This document shows positions 1 to 6,097 of a DNA stretch of 6,097 bases, piece by piece (position 1 is the first letter of the stretch; each line of letters starts with the position of its first letter). This DNA is from Bacillota bacterium (GTDB lineage Bacteria; Bacillota; Clostridia; Christensenellales; CAG-138): contig JAEYSE010000018.1 of NCBI GenBank assembly GCA_023435025.1, forward strand, positions 1 to 6,097, in the 5' to 3' direction. A model generated the notes under the pieces. The model made no database searches and was not told the origin of the DNA. It saw only the letters and a program-made list of their open reading frames with translations. The translations under genes and the position numbers were made by a program.

Positions 1-1
1 G

Positions 2-523
2 GATAATGATAAGCTCGAAAGGCTGATCCACGAGATTTACGGCATAGACCTCAAGACCAACCCGCGGTATGATCTCGACTATGTACGCGCGGACAAAGCC
101 GCTTTTGCGGCGCTCACCTATGCCCAAGGCGCACAGTACCTCCTTGAACAGGATAAGGCCCTGCCCCTCAAGGACCAGGAACTCAGGGAGCCGGTGGAGA
201 CCGCCATAGCGCAGCTGCTTGAAGTCGCCCAGCGCAACATCCCCGTCAACGCAGGAGAGGAAGCCATAGAAAAGCTCACAGCCTCATCTTTGGACAAGAA
301 GGCAATTGAGCAGGCGCAGATCAAGCTGGTGGAGGCTATGTACACCTACTGTATCATGCGCAACATCACCCAGGCGCAGGTGGACAAGAAGATGCTGCCG
401 GAAGCGTTTTACGAGCTGCTTCCCGCAGGTACAGGCACACCGCAGCCCGTGTCCCCGCAGCCCTCCGCGACACCGCCTGCAGGACTGGACGAGCAAACGG
501 GCGAACTGCCGGAGGAGGAATAA
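2..523 (+). CDS. C-terminal part of an unrecognised, mostly helical protein (5' end outside window)
   Basis: The frame is open from base 2 to the TAA at 521-523 and gives 173 residues. The gene almost certainly begins before the window: there is no ATG with a ribosome binding site near the left edge, and the first candidate start, a GTG at 194, lies inside continuous coding sequence with no Shine-Dalgarno sequence. I do not recognise the family. The first 140 or so residues are charged and look alpha-helical, rich in Ala, Leu, Glu, Gln and Lys. The last 30 residues are a low-complexity tail rich in Pro, Thr, Ser and Gly that ends in a run of glutamates (ELPEEE), so it is probably disordered. 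No membrane segment, catalytic motif or metal-binding cluster is visible in this part. A strong hairpin terminator starts 10 bases after the stop, so this is the last gene of its transcription unit. The coding call is sound; the function is unknown. Confidence 0.8.
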   Translation, partial: DNDKLERLIHEIYGIDLKTNPRYDLDYVRADKAAFAALTYAQGAQYLLEQDKALPLKDQELREPVETAIAQLLEVAQRNIPVNAGEEAIEKLTASSLDKKAIEQAQIKLVEAMYTYCIMRNITQAQVDKKMLPEAFYELLPAGTGTPQPVSPQPSATPPAGLDEQTGELPEEE

Positions 524-532
524 CAGAAAACA

Positions 533-570
533 AAAATACGGGCCGGAATGATCATTCCGGCCCGTATTTT
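533..570 (+). terminator. Perfect 38-base palindromic hairpin terminator, possibly bidirectional
   Basis: Bases 533-551 and 552-570 are exact reverse complements, giving a 19-base-pair arm with no formal spacer. In RNA the centre would open into a small loop around the GATC at 550-553. The core (539-564) is GC-rich, and the outer arms are AAAAT and ATTTT, so the + strand transcript ends in a U-run followed by AUU (567-573). Upstream of the hairpin, 527-536 is A-rich, so a transcript on the - strand would also end in a U-rich tract. The hairpin sits 10 bases after the stop of the first gene and is a classic intrinsic terminator for it. Whether termination from the right matters is unclear, because the next gene is also on the + strand. 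Confidence 0.9.
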
Positions 571-694
571 ATTAAGGGCACCAGACATGCCCCGGCCTTG
601 CATCTAATTCCGCCAATACTGCATGAAAAAAACTAAAAAGGGGCTTGCCACTTTATCGACATCAGCATATCCCTGCCGCCATATACTGTAAGAA

Positions 695-700
695 AAGGAG
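695..700 (+). promoter_or_regulatory. Shine-Dalgarno AAGGAG that sets the start of the carboxypeptidase gene
   Basis: AAGGAG at 695-700 lies 10 bases before the GTG at 711 and 16 bases before the in-frame ATG at 717. The spacing favours GTG 711. It also argues against the longer reading frame that begins further upstream at 645, which has no such site before it. Confidence 0.65.
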
Positions 701-710
701 ATGGGGATCG

Positions 711-1640
711 GTGCTCATGGCTATTGCTCCGCCGATATTGCGCATGGGGGACACGATAGGCGTCGTTACACTGGGCAGCCCCGAGGACGCGGCCACGATA
801 GACCGCGGCATCATGATGCTCAGAAGCATGGGGTTTAATGTGATCGTTGGCAATTATGTGTACTCGTACGCGGGCTATGTGGCGGCATCCGAAGATCAGC
901 GCGCCGCTGATTTGATGAGCATGTTTGAAAACCCCGAGGTGCGCGCCATTATACCCACGCGGGGTGGTGTGGGCGTAGCGGGGATATTGCCGTACCTCAA
1001 CCTTTCCGTTATCGCGAGAAACCCGAAAATCATTACGGGATACAGTGATATTACGGTGCTGCTTAACGTCATCACGCAGTTCTGCAATATCATCACATTT
1101 CACAGCCTGATGCTGCTGGATTTTAGGCCCGATACACCCGCCTATAACTTCAACCAGTTCTTTGCAGCCACGTCCACGCTGCAATCCCCCCGGTGCATTG
1201 AAAATCCGCCGGGGATGCCGCTCATTAGCCGCATTCCGGGCAAGGTGGCGTCCACAATCGTGGGCGGCAACCTGACGTCGTTTGTGGATACTTTAGGCAC
1301 GCCCTATGAAATCAGCACACGCGGGCGCATCCTGTTTCTTGAGGATACGCACGAGCCCATCAACACCGTATTCCGTTATATCACCAGCCTGCGGCTTGCG
1401 GGCAAGTTTGATGACTGTGCCGGCATCCTGATGGGCGAGTGCACGGACTGCCCGCCAGCCTACGAAAAGGATTATGAGTCGCTCATTCAGGACGTGATCG
1501 TTCCGCTCGGGAAGCCGCTTATGACTAACCTAGCGTCCGGCCACGGTATATACAAAGCCGCTGTGCCCCTTGGGGCGCTGGTGGAGATGGATACCATCAA
1601 CAATACGCTCACCGTCATGGAGCCCACGGTGCGGATGTAG
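711..1640 (+). CDS. LD-carboxypeptidase, peptidase family S66 (LdcA/MccF type)
   Basis: This is a predicted serine peptidase of family S66. Known members cut the bond between an L- and a D-amino acid: LdcA removes the terminal D-Ala from cytoplasmic murein tetrapeptide during cell-wall recycling, and MccF relatives inactivate microcin C. The protein has 309 residues from GTG 711, the usual LdcA size. Visible landmarks are the N-terminal PPxLxxGDTIGVV strand (7-19), the TRGGVG loop (83-88), the nucleophile elbow GYSDIT with Ser112, the catalytic Glu211 in LFLED, and His278 in SGHGIYKAAVPLG. The whole Ser-Glu-His triad is therefore present and the enzyme should be active. There is no signal peptide, which fits a cytoplasmic enzyme. 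I chose GTG 711 because AAGGAG lies 10 bases upstream; ATG 717 would shorten it by two residues. The gene stands alone, after a terminator on the left and with a convergent ATPase gene on the right. The family is near certain; choosing between murein recycling and peptide-antibiotic immunity is not possible by eye, although size and setting favour recycling. Confidence 0.93.
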   Translation: MLMAIAPPILRMGDTIGVVTLGSPEDAATIDRGIMMLRSMGFNVIVGNYVYSYAGYVAASEDQRAADLMSMFENPEVRAIIPTRGGVGVAGILPYLNLSVIARNPKIITGYSDITVLLNVITQFCNIITFHSLMLLDFRPDTPAYNFNQFFAATSTLQSPRCIENPPGMPLISRIPGKVASTIVGGNLTSFVDTLGTPYEISTRGRILFLEDTHEPINTVFRYITSLRLAGKFDDCAGILMGECTDCPPAYEKDYESLIQDVIVPLGKPLMTNLASGHGIYKAAVPLGALVEMDTINNTLTVMEPTVRM

Positions 1641-1726
1641 CGGTATGCCCGCTTGCGTGGCGGCTCGTTGCGGGGTACAATACAACTGATGCATCGGAAA
1701 GACAGGAAGGGCTCTATCGTTATTTG

Positions 1727-2457
1727 TCATTCGCTTTGTAGCAGGACGTTTAGCATCCGCTCCGGGTTTTCCAGAAACCTGCGGGTGATGAGATAATGCT
1801 CCGTATCGGTATAGGGAACGGGGCGTATGCCAGGTTCGTCCAGCCATAAAATCTCCGCGTCGGGATAGGCCATCAAAAGCGGGGAATGCGTGGCAATGAT
1901 AAACTGCGCGTTCTGTTGGACAAGCTGGTGGAACCGCGCAAGGAGCGTGAGCTGCCGGGAAGGCGAAAGCGCCGCTTCCGGTTCATCGAGTATGTATAGA
2001 CCGTTTTTCTGAAACCGGTTGAGCGCAAGCGCCAAAAAGCTCTCCCCATGGGATTGTTCATGCAGCGATTTGCCGCCGTAGGAATGGTAGAGAGGCGGAT
2101 GGAACGGATCCTCTAGCCTGTCCACCTCGGTGGCGACGTTATAAAAGCTTTCCGCCCGTAAAAAGAATCCGTCACGAGCGTAAGGGATGCCCTTAATGAG
2201 CCGAAGCCGATTGTGTAGCCGGGAATGGGACGCCTGCGTGGGAAAATTGAAATTCTTTGACCCGCCTTCCGGGTTAAAGCCGTAGGCGGTGGCGATTGCC
2301 TCAAGCAGCGAGACTTTCCAGAGCCATTCTCCCCGGCAAAGAACGTAATGGGCCGGGTAAGCTTCAACTCCGTAAGCGCGCGAATTGCCGGGATGAAGTC
2401 AAGATACGCTTCCTCCCCTGCGGGCGCAGTCTGCTTTTGTACCGCATTGATGAACAT
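1727..2457 (-). pseudogene. COG3910-type predicted P-loop ATPase, frameshifted within Walker A
   Basis: On the minus strand, ATG 2457 opens a frame that encodes a short N-terminus and then IPAIRAL and the Walker A motif GENGSGKS (residues 42-49). Directly after the TCT serine codon (2313-2311) one base is missing. The 0 frame then becomes nonsense and stops at 2113. Adding one base restores LLEAIATAYGFNPEGGSKNFNF and an unbroken frame to the TGA at 1729-1727, 243 residues in all. The restored part has RDGFFLRAESFYN (95-107), a signature-like SHGES (136-140), Walker B YILDEPEAALSP (155-166) with catalytic Glu159, and the H-loop ATHSP with His191. This order matches the small ABC/SMC-like predicted ATPases of COG3910, whose role is poorly known; its 243 residues seem a plausible complete length for such a protein. 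The start has no clear Shine-Dalgarno sequence. As written, only a 114-residue product lacking Walker B could be made. It is either a recently inactivated gene or a sequencing or assembly error, since the second frame shows no decay. Confidence 0.88.
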
Positions 2458-2529
2458 GCGTTTATTGTACGTCGGGGGGATGTAGCCGGCAAGAAGATTG
2501 TATAGTTCACATAATTTGGGGGGATAAGC

Positions 2530-3825
2530 ATGAAGGAAAAACAGACCTTGCAGCAGAAGCTTGCCGCACGCAAGCTTACAAAACCACCTGCGCTTATTTA
2601 TCGCATACTCGTAACGGCGCTGCGCGTGCTTTTCAAAAAGAAGCTCGGCGTCACGATTAAGCACGAAATAGAGCTGAAGGATTACAAGGGGCCTTACATT
2701 GTGGTGGCCAATCATGCGTCAAGGCTTGATTATCTCTATGCCACCATGGCGTTCTATCCCCATACGCTCAACTTTGTGGCGGGGTACAACGAGTTCTTCC
2801 GTTCTCACCTTGCGTTTGTCTTCCGGCTGATGCAGGTAATACCCAAGAAGAATTTCGTACCGGATCTCTACACCATCCGCGAGGCTTCCCGCATTTTAAA
2901 AAAGGGCGGGCGCATCGTACTGTTTCCGGAGGGGATGAGCTCCATTTCCGGTGCAAATCAGCCCTGCGCTGTCGGCAGCGGAAAGTTTTTAAAGCACTTC
3001 CGGCTGCCTGTGCTGATGATGAAGATTGCCGGTGGGTATCTTACCAGCACAAAATACTGTCTGGATGAGCGGCCCGGCAGGGTAGAAGTGACAGTATCTG
3101 AATTCCTGTCTCCCGCGCAGATGGCCAAGCTCTCTGCGGAAGAAATCCAGGCAAAGCTTAACGAAGCGCTTTACCATGACGATTATGTATGGAACAAGCA
3201 GGCAGGCGTATCATTTGAGGCGCACGGCAGGGTAGCCCATAACCTTCATACGCTGCTGTTCTGGTGCCCCAGGTGCCACGAGGAATTCGGCATGCGCGGT
3301 GAAGGAAACACCATAACCTGCATGCGCTGCGGCAATGGCGCGATGATGACTGATTATTACGACCTCATCCCGCTTGATGAAAACTGCGTCATTCCCGATA
3401 CCCCCAAGGAATGGTTTGACCTGCAGCGCAGGCATGTGTACCGCTTAGTCAAAAACAAAGAGTTTGTTCTCAGAGAACGGGTGCGTCTTGGCGTGTTGCC
3501 GAAATTTGAGTACCTGAAGAATCAGGAAACTTCACAGATCGTTGGGGAAGGCGAACTCACGCTGGATCACAGCGGATTCTCTTTTTCCGGGACGCGGGAG
3601 GGGCAGCCGTTTTCCTTCCAGATTGAGCCCAAACAGCTCCCCACGTTCGGCATGTGCACGGATATCAGCCGGTTTTATACGTTTTTCGATAACGAGTTTC
3701 TGGAGTTCTTCCCGCAGACGCAGTCGGTAGAAAAGTGGTTTCTTGCCGCTGAAGAAATCCACAGGCTTGCGGGCGGGCAGTGGCGTAATTTTCCCCGTGC
3801 CAATACCTATGTAATCATTGATTGA
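2530..3825 (+). CDS. PlsC-type lysophospholipid acyltransferase with C-terminal zinc ribbon
   Basis: This is a predicted membrane-bound acyltransferase of the PlsC/LPLAT family, which typically moves an acyl chain onto 1-acyl-glycerol-3-phosphate to make phosphatidic acid at the cytoplasmic face of the membrane. The catalytic HX4D motif is NHASRLD, with His62 and Asp67. The phosphate-binding block is FPEG at 132-135, followed by MSS where many members have TRS. An amphipathic hydrophobic stretch at about 19-35 could sit on the membrane. The protein has 431 residues, much longer than a typical stand-alone PlsC of about 200-250. The extra part contains a clear four-cysteine zinc ribbon, CPRC (246-249) and CMRC (264-267) separated by 14 residues, and then about 160 residues that look beta-rich after residue 338 and match nothing I recognise. 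A G-rich run at 2516-2523 lies six bases before ATG 2530 and could act as the ribosome binding site. The gene diverges from the broken ATPase and is followed after 51 bases by tex. Acyltransferase is firm; the exact substrate is not shown. Confidence 0.9.
   Translation: MKEKQTLQQKLAARKLTKPPALIYRILVTALRVLFKKKLGVTIKHEIELKDYKGPYIVVANHASRLDYLYATMAFYPHTLNFVAGYNEFFRSHLAFVFRLMQVIPKKNFVPDLYTIREASRILKKGGRIVLFPEGMSSISGANQPCAVGSGKFLKHFRLPVLMMKIAGGYLTSTKYCLDERPGRVEVTVSEFLSPAQMAKLSAEEIQAKLNEALYHDDYVWNKQAGVSFEAHGRVAHNLHTLLFWCPRCHEEFGMRGEGNTITCMRCGNGAMMTDYYDLIPLDENCVIPDTPKEWFDLQRRHVYRLVKNKEFVLRERVRLGVLPKFEYLKNQETSQIVGEGELTLDHSGFSFSGTREGQPFSFQIEPKQLPTFGMCTDISRFYTFFDNEFLEFFPQTQSVEKWFLAAEEIHRLAGGQWRNFPRANTYVIID
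2557..2577 (+). repeat. 8-base perfect inverted repeat early in the acyltransferase coding region
   Basis: AAGCTTGC at 2557-2564 and GCAAGCTT at 2570-2577 are exact reverse complements around a five-base spacer. They could form a hairpin in the mRNA about 27 bases after the start codon. The bases encode Lys-Leu-Ala-Ala-Arg-Lys-Leu, and the repeated Lys-Leu codons account for much of the symmetry, so chance is a fair explanation. Confidence 0.4.
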
Positions 3826-3828
3826 GAA

Positions 3829-3843
3829 GCGCGAAAAACGCGC
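3829..3843 (+). other. Short GC hairpin between the acyltransferase and tex
   Basis: GCGCG (3829-3833), an AAAAA loop (3834-3838) and CGCGC (3839-3843) form a perfect five-pair stem three bases after the acyltransferase stop codon. No U-run follows, so it is not a convincing intrinsic terminator. It may be a minor mRNA-processing or stability element, or chance. Confidence 0.3.
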
Positions 3844-3861
3844 ACAGTATTGATAATATCT

Positions 3862-3867
3862 GAAGGA
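3862..3867 (+). promoter_or_regulatory. Shine-Dalgarno GAAGGA that sets the tex start
   Basis: GAAGGA at 3862-3867 lies nine bases before ATG 3877. It supports that start over the in-frame TTG at 3850, which would place this site inside the coding sequence and add nine residues unlike the usual Tex N-terminus. Confidence 0.65.
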
Positions 3868-3876
3868 ACAAGAAGC

Positions 3877-6033
3877 ATGGATATCATAAAGACACTCTCC
3901 GCGGAATTTAAACTGGAACCCAGGCATGTAACGAACATCCTCTCGCTAATTGACGATGGCAACACCATACCCTTTATCGCCCGTTACCGTAAGGAAATGA
4001 CGGGCTCGTGCGACGATCAGGTACTGCGCGAGCTGCATGAGCGGCTTGTGTATTTAAGGAACCTGGAAACACGCAAGAAAGAGATCATTGAGAGCATAGC
4101 GGCGCAGGACAAGCTGACGGGTGAATTGAAGGCCGCGATTGAGACCGCCGCGACATTGGCGGAGGCGGAGGACCTCTACCGCCCGTACCGCCCCAAGCGC
4201 AGGACGCGCGCGACCATCGCAATGGAAAAAGGGCTGGAGCCGCTTGCCGATTTGCTGATCAAGCAGGATCGTCGAACGGGCGACATTCAAACGCTTACCG
4301 GCCCGTTCATAGACCCCGAAAAAGGCGTGTCTTCTGCAGAAGAGGCGATTGCGGGCGCAAAGGACATACTCGCCGAGCGGATATCGGACGATGCCGCATC
4401 TAGAAAGCTGCTGCGCGCGCTTTTTGGGCGAGAGGGTGTGCTTGCTTCCCGTGCCGTAAAGGAAGAGGATTCGGTTTACCGCCTGTACTACGCGTTTTCA
4501 GAGCCAGTGCGCTCACTGCCCAGCCACCGCATACTCGCCATCAACCGCGGAGAACGGGAAGGGTATTTGAAGGTCTCCATAACGGTTAACGAGGACAGCG
4601 CCCGCGCCATATTGTTCCGGCAGTTTGTACGGGAAGGCAGCATTACGTCTTTTGCCGTGCGCGAGGCTGCGGAGGACGCGTGGAGCCGCCTGATATTCCC
4701 CTCCATTGAGCGGGAGGTGCGCAACGATCTGACGGAGCGCGCTGCCGAGCAGGCGATATCGATGTTCGCGCTCAACTTAAAACCGCTTTTGCTGCAGCCA
4801 CCCGTACGCGGCAAGGTCGCGCTGGGTCTTGATCCCGCTTACCGCACAGGCTGCAAGATCGCCGTGGTGGACGCTACGGGAAAGGCGCTCGATACCTCCG
4901 TGGTGTACCCAACGCCGCCGCAGAATAAAAAGGACGAAGCAAAAAAGGAGTTGAAGCGCCTCATTGCCACGCACAACGTGGAGATCATTGCCATAGGAAA
5001 CGGCACGGCATCCAAGGAGGCGGAGCTGTTTGTAGCGGAGCTCATTGCGGAGCTTCCCTCAAAAGTCAGCTACATGGTGGTCAACGAGGCGGGCGCTTCC
5101 GTGTATTCCGCTTCCAAGCTGGCGGCAGGGGAATTTCCGCAATATGACGTTTCCCTAAGGAGCGCGGTTTCTATCGCGCGCAGGCTACAGGACCCATTGG
5201 CGGAACTAGTGAAAATTGACCCGAAATCCATCGGCGTGGGGCAGTACCAGCATGATCTTCCGCCCGCGAGGCTGGACGCGACGCTGACCGGTGTAGTGGA
5301 GGATTGCGTTAACAGCGTGGGGGTGGACGTCAATACCGCGTCCGCGCCGCTTTTGACGTATATTTCGGGCCTCAACGCCACTGCGGCGAAGAATGTCGTC
5401 GCCTATCGCGACGAAAACGGCGGGTTCCACAGCCGTACGGAACTGAAAAAAGTGCCCCGCCTAGGACCTAAGGCGTATGAGCAATGCGCAGGGTTCTTGC
5501 GCATCATAGGCGGGAAGAATATTTTGGACAACACCGCCGTCCACCCGGAAAGCTACGATGCGGCAAAAAAGCTTCTATCCCTGTGCGGTTTCTCGCTTTC
5601 GGATATCGAAAAGGGCGCGCTCTCCTCTTTGCCTGCGCGCATCAAGGAGCTGGGGGAAGAAAAGCTTGCGTCAGAATGCGGTGTCGGCGTGCCGACTTTG
5701 CGGGATATGGTGGCGGAGCTATTAAAGCCTGGCCGCGATATCCGGGACGCGTTGCCTCCGCCGCTGCTGCGCACGGATATTTTGGATATGAACGATTTAA
5801 AGCCCGGTATGGAGCTGATGGGCACCGTAAGAAACGTCATAGACTTCGGCGTGTTTGTGGATATTGGCGTGCATCAGGACGGGCTTGTGCATATATCTGA
5901 GCTCACGGACCGGTATGTGAAACACCCCTCCGAGGTTGTAAAAGTCGGAGATGTGGTTTCGGTTCGCGTGCTTTCTGTGGATACCGCCAAAAAGCGCATC
6001 TCGCTTTCGATGAAGCAGCAGAAGCAGGCGTAA
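3877..6033 (+). CDS. tex: Tex-family S1 RNA-binding protein (transcription accessory protein)
   Basis: Tex is a conserved cytoplasmic nucleic-acid-binding protein related to eukaryotic Spt6 and linked to transcription and RNA handling; its exact bacterial role remains loosely defined. The product has 718 residues, within the usual range, and all domains are present in order. The helical Tex N-terminus includes TIPFIARYRKEMTG (30-43) and DLYRPYRPKRRTRA (99-112). The YqgF/RNase H-like domain spans about 314-440, with GLDPAYRTG (317-325), GNGTASKE (374-381) and VNEAGASVYSAS (402-413). The helix-hairpin-helix region spans about 475-545, from EDCVNSVGVDVNTAS to VPRLGPKAYEQCAGFLRI. The linker motif LDNTAVHPESY lies at 550-560. 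The C-terminal S1 domain spans about 641-715, with FGVFVDIG and DGLVHISEL. I chose ATG 3877 because GAAGGA sits nine bases upstream and MDIIKTLSAEF looks like a normal Tex start. The gene follows the acyltransferase at 51 bases with no clear terminator, so the two may share a transcript. It appears intact, with no missing domain. Confidence 0.97.
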   Translation: MDIIKTLSAEFKLEPRHVTNILSLIDDGNTIPFIARYRKEMTGSCDDQVLRELHERLVYLRNLETRKKEIIESIAAQDKLTGELKAAIETAATLAEAEDLYRPYRPKRRTRATIAMEKGLEPLADLLIKQDRRTGDIQTLTGPFIDPEKGVSSAEEAIAGAKDILAERISDDAASRKLLRALFGREGVLASRAVKEEDSVYRLYYAFSEPVRSLPSHRILAINRGEREGYLKVSITVNEDSARAILFRQFVREGSITSFAVREAAEDAWSRLIFPSIEREVRNDLTERAAEQAISMFALNLKPLLLQPPVRGKVALGLDPAYRTGCKIAVVDATGKALDTSVVYPTPPQNKKDEAKKELKRLIATHNVEIIAIGNGTASKEAELFVAELIAELPSKVSYMVVNEAGASVYSASKLAAGEFPQYDVSLRSAVSIARRLQDPLAELVKIDPKSIGVGQYQHDLPPARLDATLTGVVEDCVNSVGVDVNTASAPLLTYISGLNATAAKNVVAYRDENGGFHSRTELKKVPRLGPKAYEQCAGFLRIIGGKNILDNTAVHPESYDAAKKLLSLCGFSLSDIEKGALSSLPARIKELGEEKLASECGVGVPTLRDMVAELLKPGRDIRDALPPPLLRTDILDMNDLKPGMELMGTVRNVIDFGVFVDIGVHQDGLVHISELTDRYVKHPSEVVKVGDVVSVRVLSVDTAKKRISLSMKQQKQA

Positions 6034-6050
6034 CGTAATAGACGTTATTT
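6031..6050 (+). terminator. Weak terminator-like hairpin at the end of tex
   Basis: TAACGT (6031-6036, including the tex stop codon) pairs with ACGTTA (6042-6047) around an AATAG loop, and TTT follows. The stem has only two GC pairs and the U-run is short, so strong termination is unlikely. It may allow read-through into the next gene, whose start is only 33 bases after the tex stop. Confidence 0.25.
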
Positions 6051-6066
6051 AAAACGAGGTGGATGT

Positions 6067-6097
6067 ATGCTCTATCGGTTGGAAAACGGAAAGCCTC
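6067..6097 (+). CDS. Start of an unrecognised gene (3' end outside window)
   Basis: A good ribosome binding site, GAGGTGG at 6056-6062, lies four bases before ATG 6067. From there the reading is MLYRLENGKP, open to the window edge. A second ATG at 6063 in another frame reads MYALSVGKRKA but begins immediately after the binding site, which is too close. Ten residues are too few to name a family. The gene starts 33 bases after tex in the same direction, so co-transcription with tex is plausible. Confidence 0.6.
   Translation, partial: MLYRLENGKP

Noticed and set aside
645..687. Possible promoter for the carboxypeptidase (TTGCCA at 645, TATACT at 682)
   Set aside because: TTGCCA has only a poor -10 (TATCCC) at 17 bases. 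TATACT has no -35 at normal spacing and would put the transcript start almost on the ribosome binding site.
645..710. Longer N-terminus for the carboxypeptidase (start at 645)
   Set aside because: The extra 22 residues (PLYRHQHIPAAIYC and so on) do not resemble the family, there is no ribosome binding site before 645, and a good one at 695-700 would fall inside the coding sequence.
633..1184. 183-codon open frame on the minus strand
   Set aside because: It lies opposite the carboxypeptidase, whose catalytic motifs are unmistakable. The minus-strand translation is rich in His and Arg with no recognisable motif, as expected of an antisense shadow.
1641..1726. Terminator between the convergent carboxypeptidase and ATPase genes
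   Set aside because: CCCGC and GCGGG near 1648-1675 can pair but leave a 17-base loop and no U-run on either strand, so no terminator can be supported.
2300..2320. Programmed ribosomal frameshift making a functional ATPase
   Set aside because: There is no X XXY YYZ slippery sequence at the junction and no obvious stimulatory structure, and I know of no precedent for frameshifting inside a P-loop in this family. Mutation or sequencing error is simpler.
2458..2715. Extension of the ATPase first frame upstream into the acyltransferase gene
   Set aside because: It would overlap the acyltransferase start on the opposite strand, and the extra residues do not fit the family, whose N-terminus before the P-loop is short. 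ATG 2457 gives a natural length.
5484..5900. 138-codon + strand frame inside tex
   Set aside because: It overlaps the conserved HhH-to-S1 part of Tex in another frame; its Arg- and Ala-rich product is a shadow.

Overview
The window looks like an ordinary chromosomal stretch from a bacterium, most probably a Gram-positive Bacillota (Clostridia-like) with moderately high GC. That guess is inference. It rests on the strong purine-rich ribosome binding sites, the use of GTG as a start, and a gene mix common in that group (Tex, a PlsC-type acyltransferase, an S66 LD-carboxypeptidase). No marker in the window fixes the genus.

Layout, left to right. (1) The C-terminal part of an unrecognised protein (2-523, +) is followed by a strong 38-base perfectly palindromic hairpin terminator (533-570). 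(2) An S66-family LD-carboxypeptidase (711-1640, +) has its Ser-Glu-His triad visible. (3) A predicted P-loop ATPase of the COG3910 type (1727-2457, -) is broken by a single-base frameshift inside its Walker A motif; every other expected motif survives in the second frame. (4) A 431-residue PlsC-type acyltransferase (2530-3825, +) is divergent from the ATPase and carries a C-terminal four-cysteine zinc ribbon and a further beta-rich tail. (5) A full-length tex gene (3877-6033, +) lies 51 bases downstream. (6) The first ten codons of another + strand gene (6067 to the window end) follow. No stretch longer than about 140 bases lacks a gene.

How the genes relate. The acyltransferase, tex and the last partial gene run in the same direction with short gaps and may be co-transcribed; no convincing terminator separates them. 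The carboxypeptidase (murein turnover) and the acyltransferase (membrane lipid synthesis) are both envelope-related, but the inverted ATPase lies between them, so they do not form one operon. The ATPase converges on the carboxypeptidase and diverges from the acyltransferase, as a single-gene insertion or an independent unit would.

I see no tRNA, rRNA, CRISPR array, insertion sequence, phage gene or recognisable defence or biosynthetic system. The points most worth a second look are the frameshift in the ATPase P-loop and the domain architecture of the acyltransferase. I do not find a convincing undescribed system here.
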